The notes under the pieces: generated by a model
The model's input: only the letters and a program-made list of their open reading frames with translations
Told to the model about the DNA's origin: nothing
The model's database searches: none
Shown: in pieces, positions 1 through 11,185 of the stretch
How the letters are laid out: each line of letters begins with the position of its first letter
Position numbering within the stretch: the first letter of the stretch is position 1
Origin: Perca fluviatilis
Lineage: Eukaryota; Chordata; Actinopteri; Perciformes; Percidae
Direction: 5' to 3'
Assembly: GCF_010015445.1 (NCBI RefSeq)
Contig: NC_053119.1
Location: 7,016,550-7,080,549, forward strand
DNA: 64,000 bases
Position numbers and translations under genes: made by a program

Positions 1-164
1 GAGTAAAGGATGAGAGTATTTGAATTAGATTAACGTTTTTGTTCAACTCTGTCTACTAGAAATTACAGAATATTCTGCAACAGCAAATACTGTGTCAAAA
101 TGTTTTTAATTAACTTGGATCTGGAAAATGTTCATTATTTTCCCCACAATTTCTGCTCATTGCA

Positions 165-460
165 GAGCAGCAGTCGCTCAGTCTGTAGCTTGGAAACCGG
201 AGGCTCGCCGGTTCAAGTCGCCATACAGAGCGAGTGTAGAGGGCGGACTCCAACTAACAGCTTGAAAGGGTGCCAGTTCGTCTCCTGGGCAACTGGCATC
301 CCCAAACAGCTCCAGGGAGGCTGTATCATGTCTGACCCCTGCCCTACACCCTTATAATACTTGCGTGGGCTGTAAAATGAGGATTTGAGAAAGGCATTTC
401 AACTACCAGTTGCCTTGTGTAAATTATGTGGAATGACAAATAATAAAGTGTAAAGCCTGA
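165..460 (+). repeat. tRNA-derived SINE
   Basis: A tRNA-like head is visible: an A-box-like stretch (GCTCAGTCTGTAG) is followed about 25 bases later by a good B-box (GGTTCAAGTC at 210-219). The body that follows (CCAGTTCGTCTCCTGGGCAA) is the type found in dispersed fish SINEs. The 3' end fades into AT-rich sequence. SINEs of this layout are transcribed by RNA polymerase III and moved by LINE machinery. This copy looks like an old genomic fossil; the exact 3' border is uncertain. Confidence 0.7.
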
Positions 461-559
461 TTTATGAAAAATGGTCTTCTTGATTACAAATTAAAAACGT
501 CAACAGTGACTTAAAGCTTGAGACGTTCTTACTTTATTAAAGAATTGTAAAACGCTAAG

Positions 560-655
560 TTGTACGTTTTGAGAAATGTTTCCTTTATCACTCTCTCCTG
601 AAGAGTTAGATGAGAAGATCGATACCTCTCTCATGTCTCGCATGCGTTCCACCAC
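560..655 (+). repeat. Fragment of a dispersed fish repeat
   Basis: The stretch with TTAGATGAGAAGATCGATAC and CTCTCATGTCT resembles a short motif I recall from many dispersed repeats in percomorph genomes, normally part of a longer LINE-tail or MITE sequence. Only this fragment is recognisable. The assignment rests on memory of the motif, not on a second copy in the window. Confidence 0.4.
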
Positions 656-1380
656 TTTACGTCACCAAACATCCAGAACCAAATATTCTAGTGTGACCGG
701 GCCTTTGAACTGCATCATTCATTACAGCAAGGTGTTCTTTCTGCTGGGCTTTTGGCCTGTCGCACCTCCAACGGTGCCTGTGGTGGACTATGCATGGCAG
801 GGGCGTCCTCTTCCCTGAGGCAGCCCTAAACCTGACCGCATACCGCAAAGTTTTTGCTGCAGGGTCTTCAGCTGGGGACCACCGCTCATTGACGTTTCGC
901 CCCTTAGCCCAGAACATCTCCTGGTGGCGGGGCAGTGAACAGGGACGTCTCCTGAACTGAAGTCAGAGTGATGATTAAAATCAGAGAAAGATAAAAGTTC
1001 AAATCAAAAGGATCAGGTTCACAGGTCGTCTTTTCTTTGTCAAAGATCCTGAACCGTCGGAGCTGCTTAGGGCCTAGAAGCCCCGGAGCTTTCTGCAGTA
1101 ATTTGGATTCAATCGGCATTTAGATGATGTAAGAGACGCTGCTCGCTAACAGGTCTCCAATGGTAACCAGAGACAGCGGCGGCAGGTCTCTGTTTGCTCG
1201 TTGGCAGCAGCTCATCACCAGCATTTCTTAGTCCTCATCTGCTGCAGCACACCAGGAGGAAACAGTTATTATTGTGTCTCGTCTGCGTGTGACTGAGCGA
1301 GGATGCTGTAAGAATCTGTCATTGCTGATAGATTCGCGAACAAATCATTCTTTTTGATTGAATCTTAAAGAGGAACAAGT
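656..1380. other. No gene recognised
   Basis: Mixed unique-looking sequence. Short open frames on both strands lack known motifs, splice context or low-complexity bias. Nothing supportable as a gene or RNA was seen. Confidence 0.5.
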
Positions 1381-1382
1381 GA

Positions 1383-1800
1383 ACTCCGGAGTAGTCTATA
1401 TCAACGACGTTTCATTTCCGGGATGGTTCAGGTGCCACCGAAAACTTCGCCGGATGTCCGTCACCTTCCCCTTTCTTTGTGTTGGCGTTCTGAACTCCGG
1501 TGGATTTCTGAGGACTATGGTTAACTGCTCCTCAGATCTCTGCAGGGTAAATCCAGACAGCTAGCTAGACTATCTGTCCAATCCGAGTTTTCTGTTGCGC
1601 AACTAAAACTACTTTTGAACGTACACACGTTCCACCAAAACAAGTTCCTTCCCATCACTGCGTTCGGCGCATAGATGATTGTGACTGGTTTAAAGAAATG
1701 CCAATAAACCGGAGCACATTTTTCTCCCATCCAGGAATGTTGTGTGGACTAGCCAGACCGTCCTCCGCAGCGCTGTGGAGGAAGGTCTGGCAGTTGCTCC
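1383..1800 (+). mobile_element. MITE with terminal hairpin (family E, copy 1)
   Basis: The right part (about 1597-1800) recurs at 59889-60108 and the terminal part at 63569-63668. The three share the order ACAAGTTCCTTCCC, a TCTCCCATCCAGGAATG block, a TGTGTGGACTAGCCAG block and a closing stem. The stem is formed by CCAGACC..TCCTCCGCAGCGC folding on CTGTGGAGGAAGGTCTGG at about 1755-1792. No coding capacity is seen. It looks like a non-autonomous DNA transposon; the left end is not sharply defined. Confidence 0.65.
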
Positions 1801-3056
1801 AGACTCTCGTTCAGACTAAAAAACTTCACAGGATTACAGCTGACTTTCAGATTTCTTTCAGCATCAGTTTCAAGCACGTTTGATTTGTCTGCATAACAGA
1901 GATTTTCAGTCTGTCCTCGATACACCGTGGCTTTCTGGGGAGCCCTATTTTTCAAGGGTGGGGGTTTTGAGGGTACTGTACATATGCATGAATGCACCGG
2001 CCAACTTGCAGAAACATACTTTCAATTCAAACAGAGATTATCTAGCCTGGGACGACAAATACATTGAAACAGAAGATATTATTGACCGGTGCAAGTTTTT
2101 TTAAATTGGTCTCCTCAGAGGAACAATAAAAATGCCAACGCACAGTGGACAGGTGATGGTTTGTGTTAATTTGTTAAACAGACCAAAACGAGGCTGCATC
2201 CCATGATAATTATGAACCACAGCTGCAAATGTTGTCAGTGTACAGGACGTGACGTGCATTGAGTGCACGCCCGTATGGAGTGCAGGAATAGACAGCATTA
2301 GAAAAATCATCGGAAATTGTTTTGCACGAAAAACCGTGCACTTTGACAAGTGCTTTACTATTATCCTACTATCTTTTTCCAGAACCTAAATATACAGGAT
2401 ATCATAAATGTATACAGAATAACAACCAGTGGCACCAAAAATTATGATATTTTAGAGCTCTCACTAAATTTCTCAATGAGGCTGCACAAATGTGTAGTTG
2501 AGTGTAATGAATGTGACAAAAATGTTTTAGTTATGTTCAGTTCGATGTGTTTTCAACTGGACTTGAACTGAAGCTCACATTGTTCTGCACCTCAGTGTGT
2601 TCTGTGCTTAGTTTACTGTTCATGTAATATAAATCCAGTGGCATCGCAGTTAGCTTTGAGCTCCTTTGCAGCCAAAGTCCCTGAACAGGATGCGCAGCAC
2701 ATAAAAAATAAAAAGGTGTAATAAAAAGTAATGTGATGTATCGAGCAGCACTTAAAATTTTATGATTGTACTGAAGGTTGTGAGGACATAAATGTGTCAT
2801 GAGTCATGAACGTCAAACTTTTCTTAAAAATGAACTTGTTCTATCTTCTGCTTCTGTAAAACTCATCTGAACAGAACAAATACAGAATACTAGCACATAC
2901 TGCTTTTACTTAAACTTTCTTGCACAGCCCTAATTCCTACATTACTTTTTTTTAATTCAACTTGGTCTACCGTGAGTTTCTACTTCCAGAATTGTTTCTC
3001 ATTTACATGTGAGCCACATTAGACGAGTTTTCAGATTTTGATATGAAGATCCGCTT
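1801..3056. other. No gene recognised; AT-rich unique sequence
   Basis: No known domain, tRNA, inverted-repeat element or tandem array was recognised here. Open frames are short and look like chance. The segment is probably intronic or intergenic. Confidence 0.5.
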
Positions 3057-3456
3057 ATGGCGCTTACCCAGTGCTAGTACCAGCTCTACTCGCCTCGGAT
3101 CTACTCGACCGCAGTGCCCCGTTCCATTGCAGATTAATAGTACCGCCTCATGCATGAGGCGAGCGTGGCTGGTCGCCATAGCGACGCCGCAGGAAACTGC
3201 CGTGACCTAATGCGACACACACACAGAACGTCGAAGTCGTGTTGTTTTTGATTCTCGGCATATGGCTGTTTGACACTAGCCTGTCTCCGCCCTCCTACGT
3301 ACTTACGCTCAATTTTAATTTCCCTTCAGTACTAAGTCTGGGTTCGCGGTATAGTCTTGGGATTTCTCCTTCAAAATTTTTGGCGGTCCAATCAGTGAAC
3401 AGAGGGAGTGGCTGAGAACGATGACATTGAGGCCGTGTGCTAGAATTGCGGCGTAG

Positions 3457-3660
3457 AAAGATGCAAGCGAAGCCATTGGATCCGTTGTGTCAACGCCGCC
3501 GAATATCCAGAAGTTAAAGCCCGAGCAAGAACAATCTTTGCTGAGTTGTGTTGGTGGCCGTGATGTCGTGGCCCTCCTCCCCACGGGGTTCGGGAAAAGT
3601 TTGATTTTCCAGCTCGCTCTGTTAGTGGTGAAGGAGTTGGCTAAGGCTAACACTAGCAAT
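3457..3660 (+). pseudogene. RecQ-like helicase fragment with Walker A motif
   Basis: The plus strand encodes KDASEAIGSVV...IQKLKPEQEQSL...GRDVVALLPTGFGKSLIFQLALL. This matches the N-terminal motif 0/motif I region of superfamily 2 RecQ helicases: LKPEQ resembles the motif that precedes Walker A, and PTGFGKS (3580-3600) is Walker A. A TAG lies just upstream. After KELAKA the frame runs into simple GCTAAT-rich DNA, so motifs Ia to VI, the DEAH box and the RQC region are absent. It cannot make a helicase. It is best read as a captured or leftover exon piece carried by element G. Confidence 0.75.
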
Positions 3661-3850
3661 GCTAATGCTAATAGCCTTGATGGTCTCCCCTCTTGTTGCA
3701 CATTTGCATGACATATGACGTTAGCGATTGGTCATGGCAGATCCAGAGTGGCTCTGGGCAGATCCAATAGTAGTATAATAGATCCAACAAAGTACCTGCC
3801 TTCAAGGAAGTAAACACTTGTCAATGGAGAGTGGCCAGACTCTGTACAAA

Positions 3851-4936
3851 TGAAATGTACCAGAGTCTGGTAGGACCAGGCTAGTGTACCAGAGTCTGGT
3901 AGGACCAGGCTAAAGCCTGGTTCACACGGGATGATTTTAAAATTGTCGGCTGATTTTCCAATCCTGAGAGACCCCACACACGGCGATAAAAAAACACGGG
4001 TCTAACAGTTTTGGTCGTACAGTGTGTGGTGCGCAGCACACGGCAAAATCAACACATCACACACGAACCGATTTGACTCCCGAGCATTCCCAGGTCAGAC
4101 GGGAAATCTCGCAAAATCCCTCGAGATCAAACGCGACTTCAGAGTAAACAATCATGGCGGATGCAGTGGCGATAGTTTGTAGTTTGTTTTTAACCAAAAA
4201 AAAACATTAGCAGAAGAAAAGGCGATGGTCAAAGAAGACAACGCGAGCATGGACTATACTCAGCTACATCGTGATATGGAGGTGAGTTGTTGTTTTTTCT
4301 CATAGAAATGTCGTTACGTACTACACAGATTAATCACCGTTGAAATACACGTTCATATATTCGTTTCCATGTACTCTGGTGGACTGCAGTTGTGGATGTA
4401 GTTATGCCCATCGACTTTATTGTATGCCACAGTCCACAGGCTGCGTGCTTGTTTGTCCCCAGGGGACACCACACACGAGGAGAAATCGGGCCAAAAAAAT
4501 CCAACATGTTGGATATCACCGATTTGAGATCGGAGCGGTCCCGATGTCCTTCCGAGCAGACGAGAGCAGTCTTAACACACCACACACGGCAGGAATATCT
4601 GATCAGATTATTTTACGATAATCGGAGCATCCTTAAGATTGTCGGGAGGGGTGAATCGGGGCTAAAATCGGCCTAATTATCCTGCCGTCTGAACCAGGCT
4701 TAATGTACCAGAGTCTGGTAGGACCAGGCTAGTGTACCAGAGTCTGGTAGGACCAGGCTAGTGGACCAGAGTCTGGTAGGACCAGGCTAGTGTACCAGAG
4801 TCTGGTAGGACCAGGCTAGTGGACCAGAGTCTGGTAGGACCAGGCTAGTGGACCAGAGTCTGGTAGGACCAGGCTAGTGGACCAGAGTCTGGTAGGACCA
4901 GGCTAGTGGACCAGAGTCTGGTAGGACCAGGCTAGT
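3851..4936. repeat. 29-bp minisatellite, interrupted
   Basis: The unit is about 29 bp with core TACCAGAGTCTGGTAGGACC. Two copies lie at 3851-3911 and about eight at 4702-4936. Each unit holds a near-palindrome (CCAGAGTCTGG). The array is cut by a Harbinger-like insertion at 3914-4700. Some later units carry GGACCAG in place of GTACCAG, giving two variant types. The last unit forms the right end of element G. Confidence 0.9.
3914..4700. mobile_element. PIF/Harbinger-like non-autonomous element
   Basis: The ends are AGCCTGGTTCACACGG and, reverse complemented, AGCCTGGTTCAGACGG. They are flanked by TAA at 3911-3913 and 4701-4703, the 3-bp TWA target duplication typical of PIF/Harbinger. The host site GGCTAATG differs from the array's normal GGCTAGTG by one base. 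Inside, at about 4216-4290, a decayed plus frame reads KKRRWSKKTTRAWT before a stop. This resembles the basic, Trp-rich N-terminus of Harbinger-type transposases. The remainder is noncoding. Confidence 0.75.
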
Positions 4937-5248
4937 TTGACAAATTTAGTTTCAAAAGAAGCTGGAGACGGCAAAAAAAACACCGCTGGTTAAACTATGT
5001 AAAAATGGCGGGTTCGTCGCTAGCAATGATGACGCAGTGACTAGTGACGATTCTCTGCGACCAATCAGCAGTCTGCAGGTTTTCACGTCACCTTTTGGTA
5101 TTGCATCAGCTCACTTGGAACCTCGACGGAGGTGATGCTAAAAAAAAGTACCTGTTAGCAGGTACCAGGGACTTTTTTTCATAATGGAAAACCAAAAAAG
5201 GCGAGTAGAGTCGAGGCGAGTCAAGCAGGTACCATGTAATGGAAAAAC

Positions 5249-5648
5249 GCCTTTCACACCTGCCTCGTTTGGTCCATTTAAAACCAACCCAGGAGCGTTT
5301 GGTCTGATAGTCCAGTTGGTTTGGGGCGGTGTGAAAGCTCATCCGAACTCTGGTGCGGATCAAACAAACAAACTCTGGTCCGCTTAAAAAACGGGGGTCT
5401 CGGTTCACTTCCAAGTGCTCTAGAGTTCACTTCAGGCAAGAACACGATCCGGACCAAATACAGGAAGTGAACCAAAAGCAATTTCCACCTTGCACACAAT
5501 ATACGGACTTATATATGATTTAGGGGTGATAACTTTCAGATCCAGAAACTGTTCTGTGTGAAAGCAACCCAAACCAACTGAAAACAACTGTTGCAACTTC
5601 ACCCCCGAATCACACCGAGTCCACAGAACTACAGGTGTGAAAGTGCCC
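5249..5648. mobile_element. TIR element H (TTTCACACCTG ends)
   Basis: The left end CCTTTCACACCTG and the reverse-complemented right end GGCACTTTCACACCTG are inverted repeats enclosing about 400 bp. The inside is rich in GGACCAAA/TTTGGTCC words. It starts within about six bases of the right end of element F. Related sequence lies at 50553-51309 and 59690-59890. No coding remnant was recognised; it is probably a short non-autonomous DNA transposon. Confidence 0.65.
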
Positions 5649-5968
5649 TGGAGTCCCAACTTCTATACATATGTTGCATGTGAAAAACTCAATCCTCTGA
5701 TGATGATTGTATGATTCAGCTGACAGCTCAGAGAAAAAGCTAGTGAGTGAACTTGGATTATTGTGTGAAAACTAGCCGAGGTTCCCAAGGTTAAATGTTC
5801 AAGCGTTTCAGCGACTTATGATGGAAAACGAAGGGTTCATTTGCAAAAAACAGATATCTCTGTTTTTATTTATTTTCCTAAATCATCAATTTGTCTTTGT
5901 GCAATCCAGAGAATATGAGTCAAACTGGTGTTGAATGGCTTTCATCTGTGTTTTTTGCAAATTAACTT

Positions 5969-7338
5969 TAAATTGACTATATGTAACTTTTTAATGTTTC
6001 TGAAGCTCTGTCATTTTTCATACTATGGTCTTAAATGAACTGTAACAGCAAATGAGACTAACAGTGAAAAGAACGCTATTTTTATATAGTTTTTAGTAAG
6101 GCCTCTTCCCGGGTTTGATTTTTGCGAAGTCACAGAATGATTTACAGCAGGTAGAGGGCGCTACAGTAACACATTGTGATGGGTCAAAGAGTTCTTTGTA
6201 ACACCGGAAAGCCTGTCTTAGTGTATCCATCCTTTTGGGGATTTTGAGGTAAAAGGAAGCAGGAGATTTCTTTATTTAGTTATTTTAGTAGTTGTCTGTA
6301 ATAGTTATGACTGATACTGGTGCAGGACCATGAAAGTGAAAGACGACGGGCGATATCGTCACGCTCAGTCGGGCTATCAACAGATGGAGACAATTACGGT
6401 ATTGTAAAATATTCAAAACCCTGAATTGGCCCTCAGGTATGTAATATGTCTATTTCATTCATTAAATAACTTTACAGTGGATGGATACCCGAACCGAGCC
6501 GGGCCGGGTTTGGACAGATATTTAGAAATGATGTTCAGGTTTGTGTCGGGCTCGGTCACATCAGCGCGATAAGGCATTGAACATTTTAAATTTAAAAAAG
6601 CTTATTATGTAGGTGTGCGCCTGTGTTAACGTGCGCTTGTTGCCCCGTATGCGCTGATGCGCTCATCTGTTGACATTTCCGAATGTCTTCCTAGAGTTGC
6701 GTAATAAAAGCGGGCTTTCCACACAAACAAATGAGATTTTAACTGTGTCGGGCTCGGGTCGGGCTCGGACATAAATATCTTAATGCCTGTCGGCCTCGGG
6801 CCGGGTTCGGTTACTGCTCTGCTCGGCCCGATCCGCACTCTATTGTACGTCAGTAGCCAACGTTAAATTAGGTCCCCCTTCCATTTAACGAGGACGTGTA
6901 ATTCCTTTTACTCCGTGTTTGTGTTGGCTTACTATTTTCTTTCCCCTTGTCCTCCTGTAACGTTACTAGTGTAAAGAGTCCCTGGGTTTCATGAAATGTG
7001 CTATATTAATCTAAGTTATTACTACATTGGTTGCTACAACAAACTCTTAAGGCTTTGGCTGGTGACACAGTGACAGTGATACCGGTTTAGCTCACATCCA
7101 AAGTAGGCTAAGTTACCGTATGCAACACTTGAAATGCAACGATGCATCTGAATGATTTTCTGTCTGAGCAAATTAATCATCTCTATGGTAATGCTCCTGG
7201 TAATGCTAACTCGGTAATACAGCGCCGGAAAGAAAAGACCTTTACGACAGCAGGCGTGGTAAAAACTCTACCACTTTTGTCCAAAGTGGCCGCTAGAATC
7301 AACACAAACTGAAAGTTACATATAGCCACTTTACATTT
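5969..7338. mobile_element. TIR element I with a nested hAT relic
   Basis: The left end TTGACTATATGTAACTTT pairs with the right end AAAGTTACATATAGCCAC. The outer AT-rich flanks (TTTAAA type) also mirror each other. The element contains a GGTAGAGGGCGC block near 6150 and a nested element at 6475-6843. No transposase was detected, so it was moved by another element's enzyme or is a decayed deletion derivative. Confidence 0.7.
6475..6843. mobile_element. hAT-like relic with GC-rich inverted arms
   Basis: Both ends carry CGGGC-rich subterminal repeats: CCGAACCGAGCCGGGCCGGG on the left, and CTCGGGCCGGGTTCGG with CTCGGCCCGATCCG on the right. TCGGGCTCGG words recur inside. Multiple GGGTCGGGCTCGG-type subterminal motifs are typical of certain fish hAT non-autonomous elements. 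The target duplication could not be read with confidence, and no transposase frame survives. Confidence 0.6.
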
Positions 7339-9248
7339 AAAATGCTTCTAAACGTGTTAAAAAAAAAGGAAGATATTTCATATTGTTCGACTAAAACTCA
7401 TCTGATCAGCTTCCTAAAGTTCAGTTTGGAAAATGCAGGACAGTTTCATTTATATTAATAATTTAATTTTATTGTTATCATTCTAGTTTCTTTTTGACAG
7501 CAGTGAACTTGCTGTGATGACTTCCTCCCTGCAGGCATTGATCCCTGCAGTAAAACTCCTGAACATATTTTGGACTCTGTGACTCGGCTAAATGAATCAC
7601 AGATGAAACAGCTCGACTCCCGTCACGGCAGAATAATGAAACGACAGTGCGTTGTTTTCTCTGCTCGTATCACAGCTGACGTGTAATCTATTCCAGAATG
7701 AGGAAGGAAGATAAACTGACATCTGGATGAGATGAGCTTTTATTACGCGTCATCTATATTTTAAATCCTCTGCAAATTGAAAATCAGAATAACAGTCACA
7801 GAGCAGGAAAACTGCAGTCACTGTGTTTGTCCTGAGAGTGAAGACAGGGGAAGAATGATGAGGCGGAAATTTGTTTTGACGCGACGCGGAGGCTGTTTGC
7901 TGATCCTCTGGTGACTTGTAATGAGTCTCTGCAGCAGGAGACAAATCCAACACAAAGTCTCTGAAGCTGTTTGGAAACAGAAACCGTCGCCGAGGACTTT
8001 TAACACGACTCTAGCTCGTTACTGTTATGGGTGCGTTTCACAGGATGACTGAGAACAGCTTTCAGACGGGAAGTGACGCTGAAAAACACGAAAGTTCAAA
8101 GATCAGACTGCGGCTGCTTTCCAGGTAACTCGCTTATATTTCGTCACCTTACTTCCTGTTTTGCTTCCATCATAATAACTACTGCCACGAGAGGGCGCCA
8201 CTAGAAACGTAGATATAAGTCATAATTGCTGCTTGAACAAACAAGTTATATGTGGGCGTTTTTCAGGGGAGGGAGGACAGTCTCTGTTGATCATCTTGTC
8301 TTTGTCTCGAGGGGACGCCGTGATTTAAATTTTAAAAAGAACTTCAGCTTCATGCTCCCTGTTGAATCGCTCGCTGACGTTCCTCCAGATGAATTTATTC
8401 AAATCCAATTACACCCTCTGCAGCTTTTTGCTCCGTTAATTTCTGTTTGTGTTTTGTTTTTTCCTTCTCGGCTGCTGATTTTCCCTTTCATTCAGTGTGT
8501 TCATAATTCCCATGAATATATGCTCGACTTAATGGAGCATTGAGAATTAATTTGGACTCTGAAGGCTCCTTAGGTAAGCTTTCCACACCGCAGGCACGAC
8601 AGTGTATCTGCTGCATAATAGGCTTGTTTCCAAGATCTAAATGAGCTTTATGAGCAGGCAGAGAAAAAAGAATAGAGAAAGTCAGTTAACAGAGAGCAGG
8701 GAGGGAATTTAATTCAGGCTGCGGTTTGTGCTCATTAAAACTTTTCACACTGAGATGATCAATGAAGAAAAGACGACAGCAGACACCCCCTCCCCTCAAA
8801 TTCTTTACGTTCTTTGAAAGGGACTTCAATTGTATATCTCAGTGCAGATGTCAGTGTGTGTAACATTAACAGAAACATGATAAACCACTAATCCGGTTTA
8901 ATAAATAGAGAAAACGTCTACATACTGATCTGATATTTCACCTGACAGACCTCATTTCTCTTCAAAATAAGAGTCTTTGCAGCGTGACAGGAAACCTTAA
9001 AACTGCTCAGCAGAGTCTGTTCGAGCTCCGAGACTTTTGGATTTCAATGAGCAGCTGTTGGATGTCATGATTTCCCTTTTTCTGCAGCATCACTGATGAT
9101 CTGAAACATCTGCATATGAGGAGGAGGAGGAGGAGAAGCAGCTGTTGGACAAAATTTGCAGAGTTTCTGTTTCAGACTCTTGAAGGGCAATCACTGTTGA
9201 AAAAAAATCTTTTTATGATGTGACAACACTGGCAAACTTTTGAAATCT
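7339..9248. other. No gene recognised; mostly unique sequence
   Basis: This 1.9-kb stretch lacks clear repeats apart from a short GAGGAGGAGG run near 9120 and a GAGAGGGCGCCACTAG block near 8190. Low CpG content and TTAAATTTTAA-type words make it compatible with intronic or regulatory DNA. Short open frames around 8226-8543 show no domain, so I do not call a gene. Confidence 0.45.
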
Positions 9249-9700
9249 TTTAGCCTAGACCCAATTCCCCCATGTTTGTTTTGCCTAATTGGCAAATGGG
9301 CACAATCATTTTTGAAACTGGTTCAGCATTAGTGCAGCGAGAGCCTTGCAGCCGGCAGTCGCGACGCGGGCCGGAAATTTAATCCAATGGTGCAATTACG
9401 CACCGCCAATGCACGTGCGCTAAAAGTGCTTGTTTAAGCCACTGACGTGCTTAGATTGTTATTATAAGTGTCTCCCTCCAGACATTAGAAAAACTGTTAG
9501 GTACTGTTTTCACTGTGTGTCATCATGGCAAAATGTGATTCTGGAGACACCGACTGGAACTGGAACTGGAACTACAACAGAGGCAGTATCAAGAAAAATG
9601 ATTAAGATTTGTTCAGGCCCCCTTTCCAAAGATCAACGGCTTCTTTCCACAAAGACTAGTTCAAAGAAGCTCTCCGGCTTTTCATTCGAACAGAGGCAGT
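9249..9700 (+). repeat. Dispersed element J fragment (copy 1)
   Basis: The sequence from CCTAGACCC through GTGCTTGTTTAAGCC to AGATTGTTATTATAAGTGTC is collinear with two separated blocks at 18078-18240 and 19980-20240. All share a CCCCATG start, a TGAAA-TGGT-CAG block, a CTAAAAGTG-TTG block and CAGATTGTTATTA-AAGT. This shows a once continuous dispersed element, here intact in order but diverged. No coding sequence was identified. Confidence 0.55.
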
Positions 9701-9754
9701 GTTGTAGCCTGTGACGTCGTCATACTCTGATTCTAGTCAGAATGTGAGTCTGAT

Positions 9755-9912
9755 GCTGCTCCATTGGGCTGTGATTATGGGGCGTGTTTCAACCGAACCC
9801 GGGAAAATGCCTCTGCACTCAATTGGATAGACCTACAACCAATCAGAGCAACAGATAGACCTACAACCAATCAGAGCGACGGAGACAGACGTCACAAAAC
9901 TCTGTGGCTGGC
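9755..9912 (+). repeat. MITE fragment with a short tandem duplication
   Basis: A block of about 28 bases, GATAGACCTACAACCAATCA plus GAGC, is present twice in direct order at about 9826-9885. The surrounding sequence resembles the subterminal part of the RecQ-bearing element at 30600-30660 (GATAGCGCTACAACCAACCA). This suggests a third, partial copy of that family. Confidence 0.5.
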
Positions 9913-9984
9913 TCCCGTTCTGCAGCGATAGTTTGGGCGTCCTGTCTGAACCCGGCGACAGTCAGACTCCTTGTGCACCAAAAT

Positions 9985-10375
9985 CTTTAGTATGCCAGGA
10001 AAAGATTTAATGTCCCAAAACATGTTATGTCAAATGCAGTATGCCAAAAATACCACAATGTCCTACTGCATCCCGTTGCATTTTGCAGTATGTAACCCTG
10101 CATGCTTTCCTGACTTATTCTGACCCACAATCCTCTGTCTGTGATCTCTCGGGCAGCTCAGTCTTCCACTGCACAGACGACAGCTCATTGACAGAAGATT
10201 GCGACTGATATATGTGCAAGAGGGTCAAAAGTTCAAAGTGAAATGTTATAAAGAATAAGTAGTATGTCACAGTTGTATACATACTGCATGCAACACTTTG
10301 TAAGGGCAGCAGCAGTGCGTAAAGTAAAAAGATAAAGTATGCAATTTGGAACACAGTGAGAGTTTTCTTGTGATG
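9985..10375. repeat. Possible TIR element with GTATGC/GCATAC ends
   Basis: GTATGCCAGG, CAGTATGCC and GCAGTATG on the left face TACTGCATGC and AAGTATGCAATTTGGAACACAG on the right, suggesting an old inverted-repeat element. Borders and target duplication are unclear. Confidence 0.35.
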
Positions 10376-10539
10376 TCAGAGTGTGCGCCTTTATCTCCTT
10401 TGTGAGGCGTTACAAAAAGACGCCACATTTCCATGCAATGGCAGACACAGCCAAAATAGTGCTGGTTAACAAGACTTTTTTACATGTTTGCATTTAAATA
10501 GTTCTTATTACAGTTACTCTTGCACTGTAGTGAGTAACA

Positions 10540-11125
10540 ACCATAGACAGTGAAACAAATGGACACAGTGACGCCATAGACTTCGACGGAGACCAGTGAA
10601 GTCCATTAGAAGCACTTTTCCGGTGATGGCTGAGCGTTACTGCGCAGCCTCAAACTGAGCTTGACGACATAGATGTGACGTGAGCTGTCTGAAATTTGTA
10701 AGTCTTCTGGTAGCCCAGAGAAATCTGTTCGTGGATAAATGTTACTTCCTATGAATTCACTTGAATTCAATCCATTAAAATGTTGCTGAAATATTTTGTT
10801 CCGATGCTTTCATGGACTCTCATTGGGCTTCTCCCTTGACTGTATGCCTCCACGTCCCCCTGATTGCCTGTGAGCTTCTCCGGTACTATACGGTAATTTC
10901 TCTACTGTGCGACAGAAAATTGCGTGGTTATGACACAATCGTTTGCCTATTTTTACAAAAACTGCTGCTACGGGGCCATAACGTGAGATACAAGATAATG
11001 GAGCCTTATATACATTGTCGTGTTTTTTTAGGAATAAACAATGGACAAATAGAGTCTTTAAACGCTTCAGATGTAAAGTTACACCAAAATGAATGGAGTC
11101 AATGGAATGCTAACGGGAGGTGATG
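10540..11125 (+). repeat. Dispersed element K, copy 1
   Basis: It starts near ACCATAGACAGTGAAAC and runs to ATGGAATGCTAACGGGAGGTG. The second copy at 11305-11960 shares GGAGACCAGTGAAG, AGAAGCACTTTTCCGGTGAT, CTATACGGTAATT, CTCTACTGTGCGACAG, CATTGTCGTGTTT and AATGGACAAATA blocks. This copy lacks a central segment that copy 2 retains (about 11440-11600). No inverted ends were identified. Confidence 0.65.
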
Positions 11126-11185
11126 GCATGTTAGCCTATGAATCTAGTGAATTGAATGAATTAGTGTGGGGCTTTCATGAATTAT

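Larger units (their letters stand above)
3275..4936 (+). mobile_element. ACTAGCC-ended element G carrying a RecQ fragment
   Basis: The insert begins ACTAGCCTG and ends CAGGCTAGT, giving 9-bp inverted ends. It is flanked by TTGAC at 3270-3274 and 4937-4941, a likely 5-bp target duplication. It lies inside element F, whose halves resume at once on either side. Inside are a piece of a RecQ-like helicase reading frame, an array of 29-bp units and, within that array, a second transposon. The second RecQ-bearing locus at 30520-31000 also has a GCCTG-type left border. Superfamily unknown. Confidence 0.65.
3068..5243. mobile_element. TIR element F, split by a nested insertion
   Basis: The two halves, 3068-3274 and 4937-5243, together match a nearly continuous copy at 18688-19136. 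Shared blocks are GTACCGCCTCATGC, CCGTGACCTA, CACACACAGAACGTCGAAG, GACAAATTTAGTT, ACCAATCAG and GGAACCTCGACGGAGGTGAT. The left end (GTGCTAGTACCAGC) and the right end (reverse complement TACATGGTACCTGC) form imperfect inverted repeats, each followed by a CTCGCCTCG run. The centre is replaced by an element ending in ACTAGCC/GGCTAGT. No transposase is present. Confidence 0.75.
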
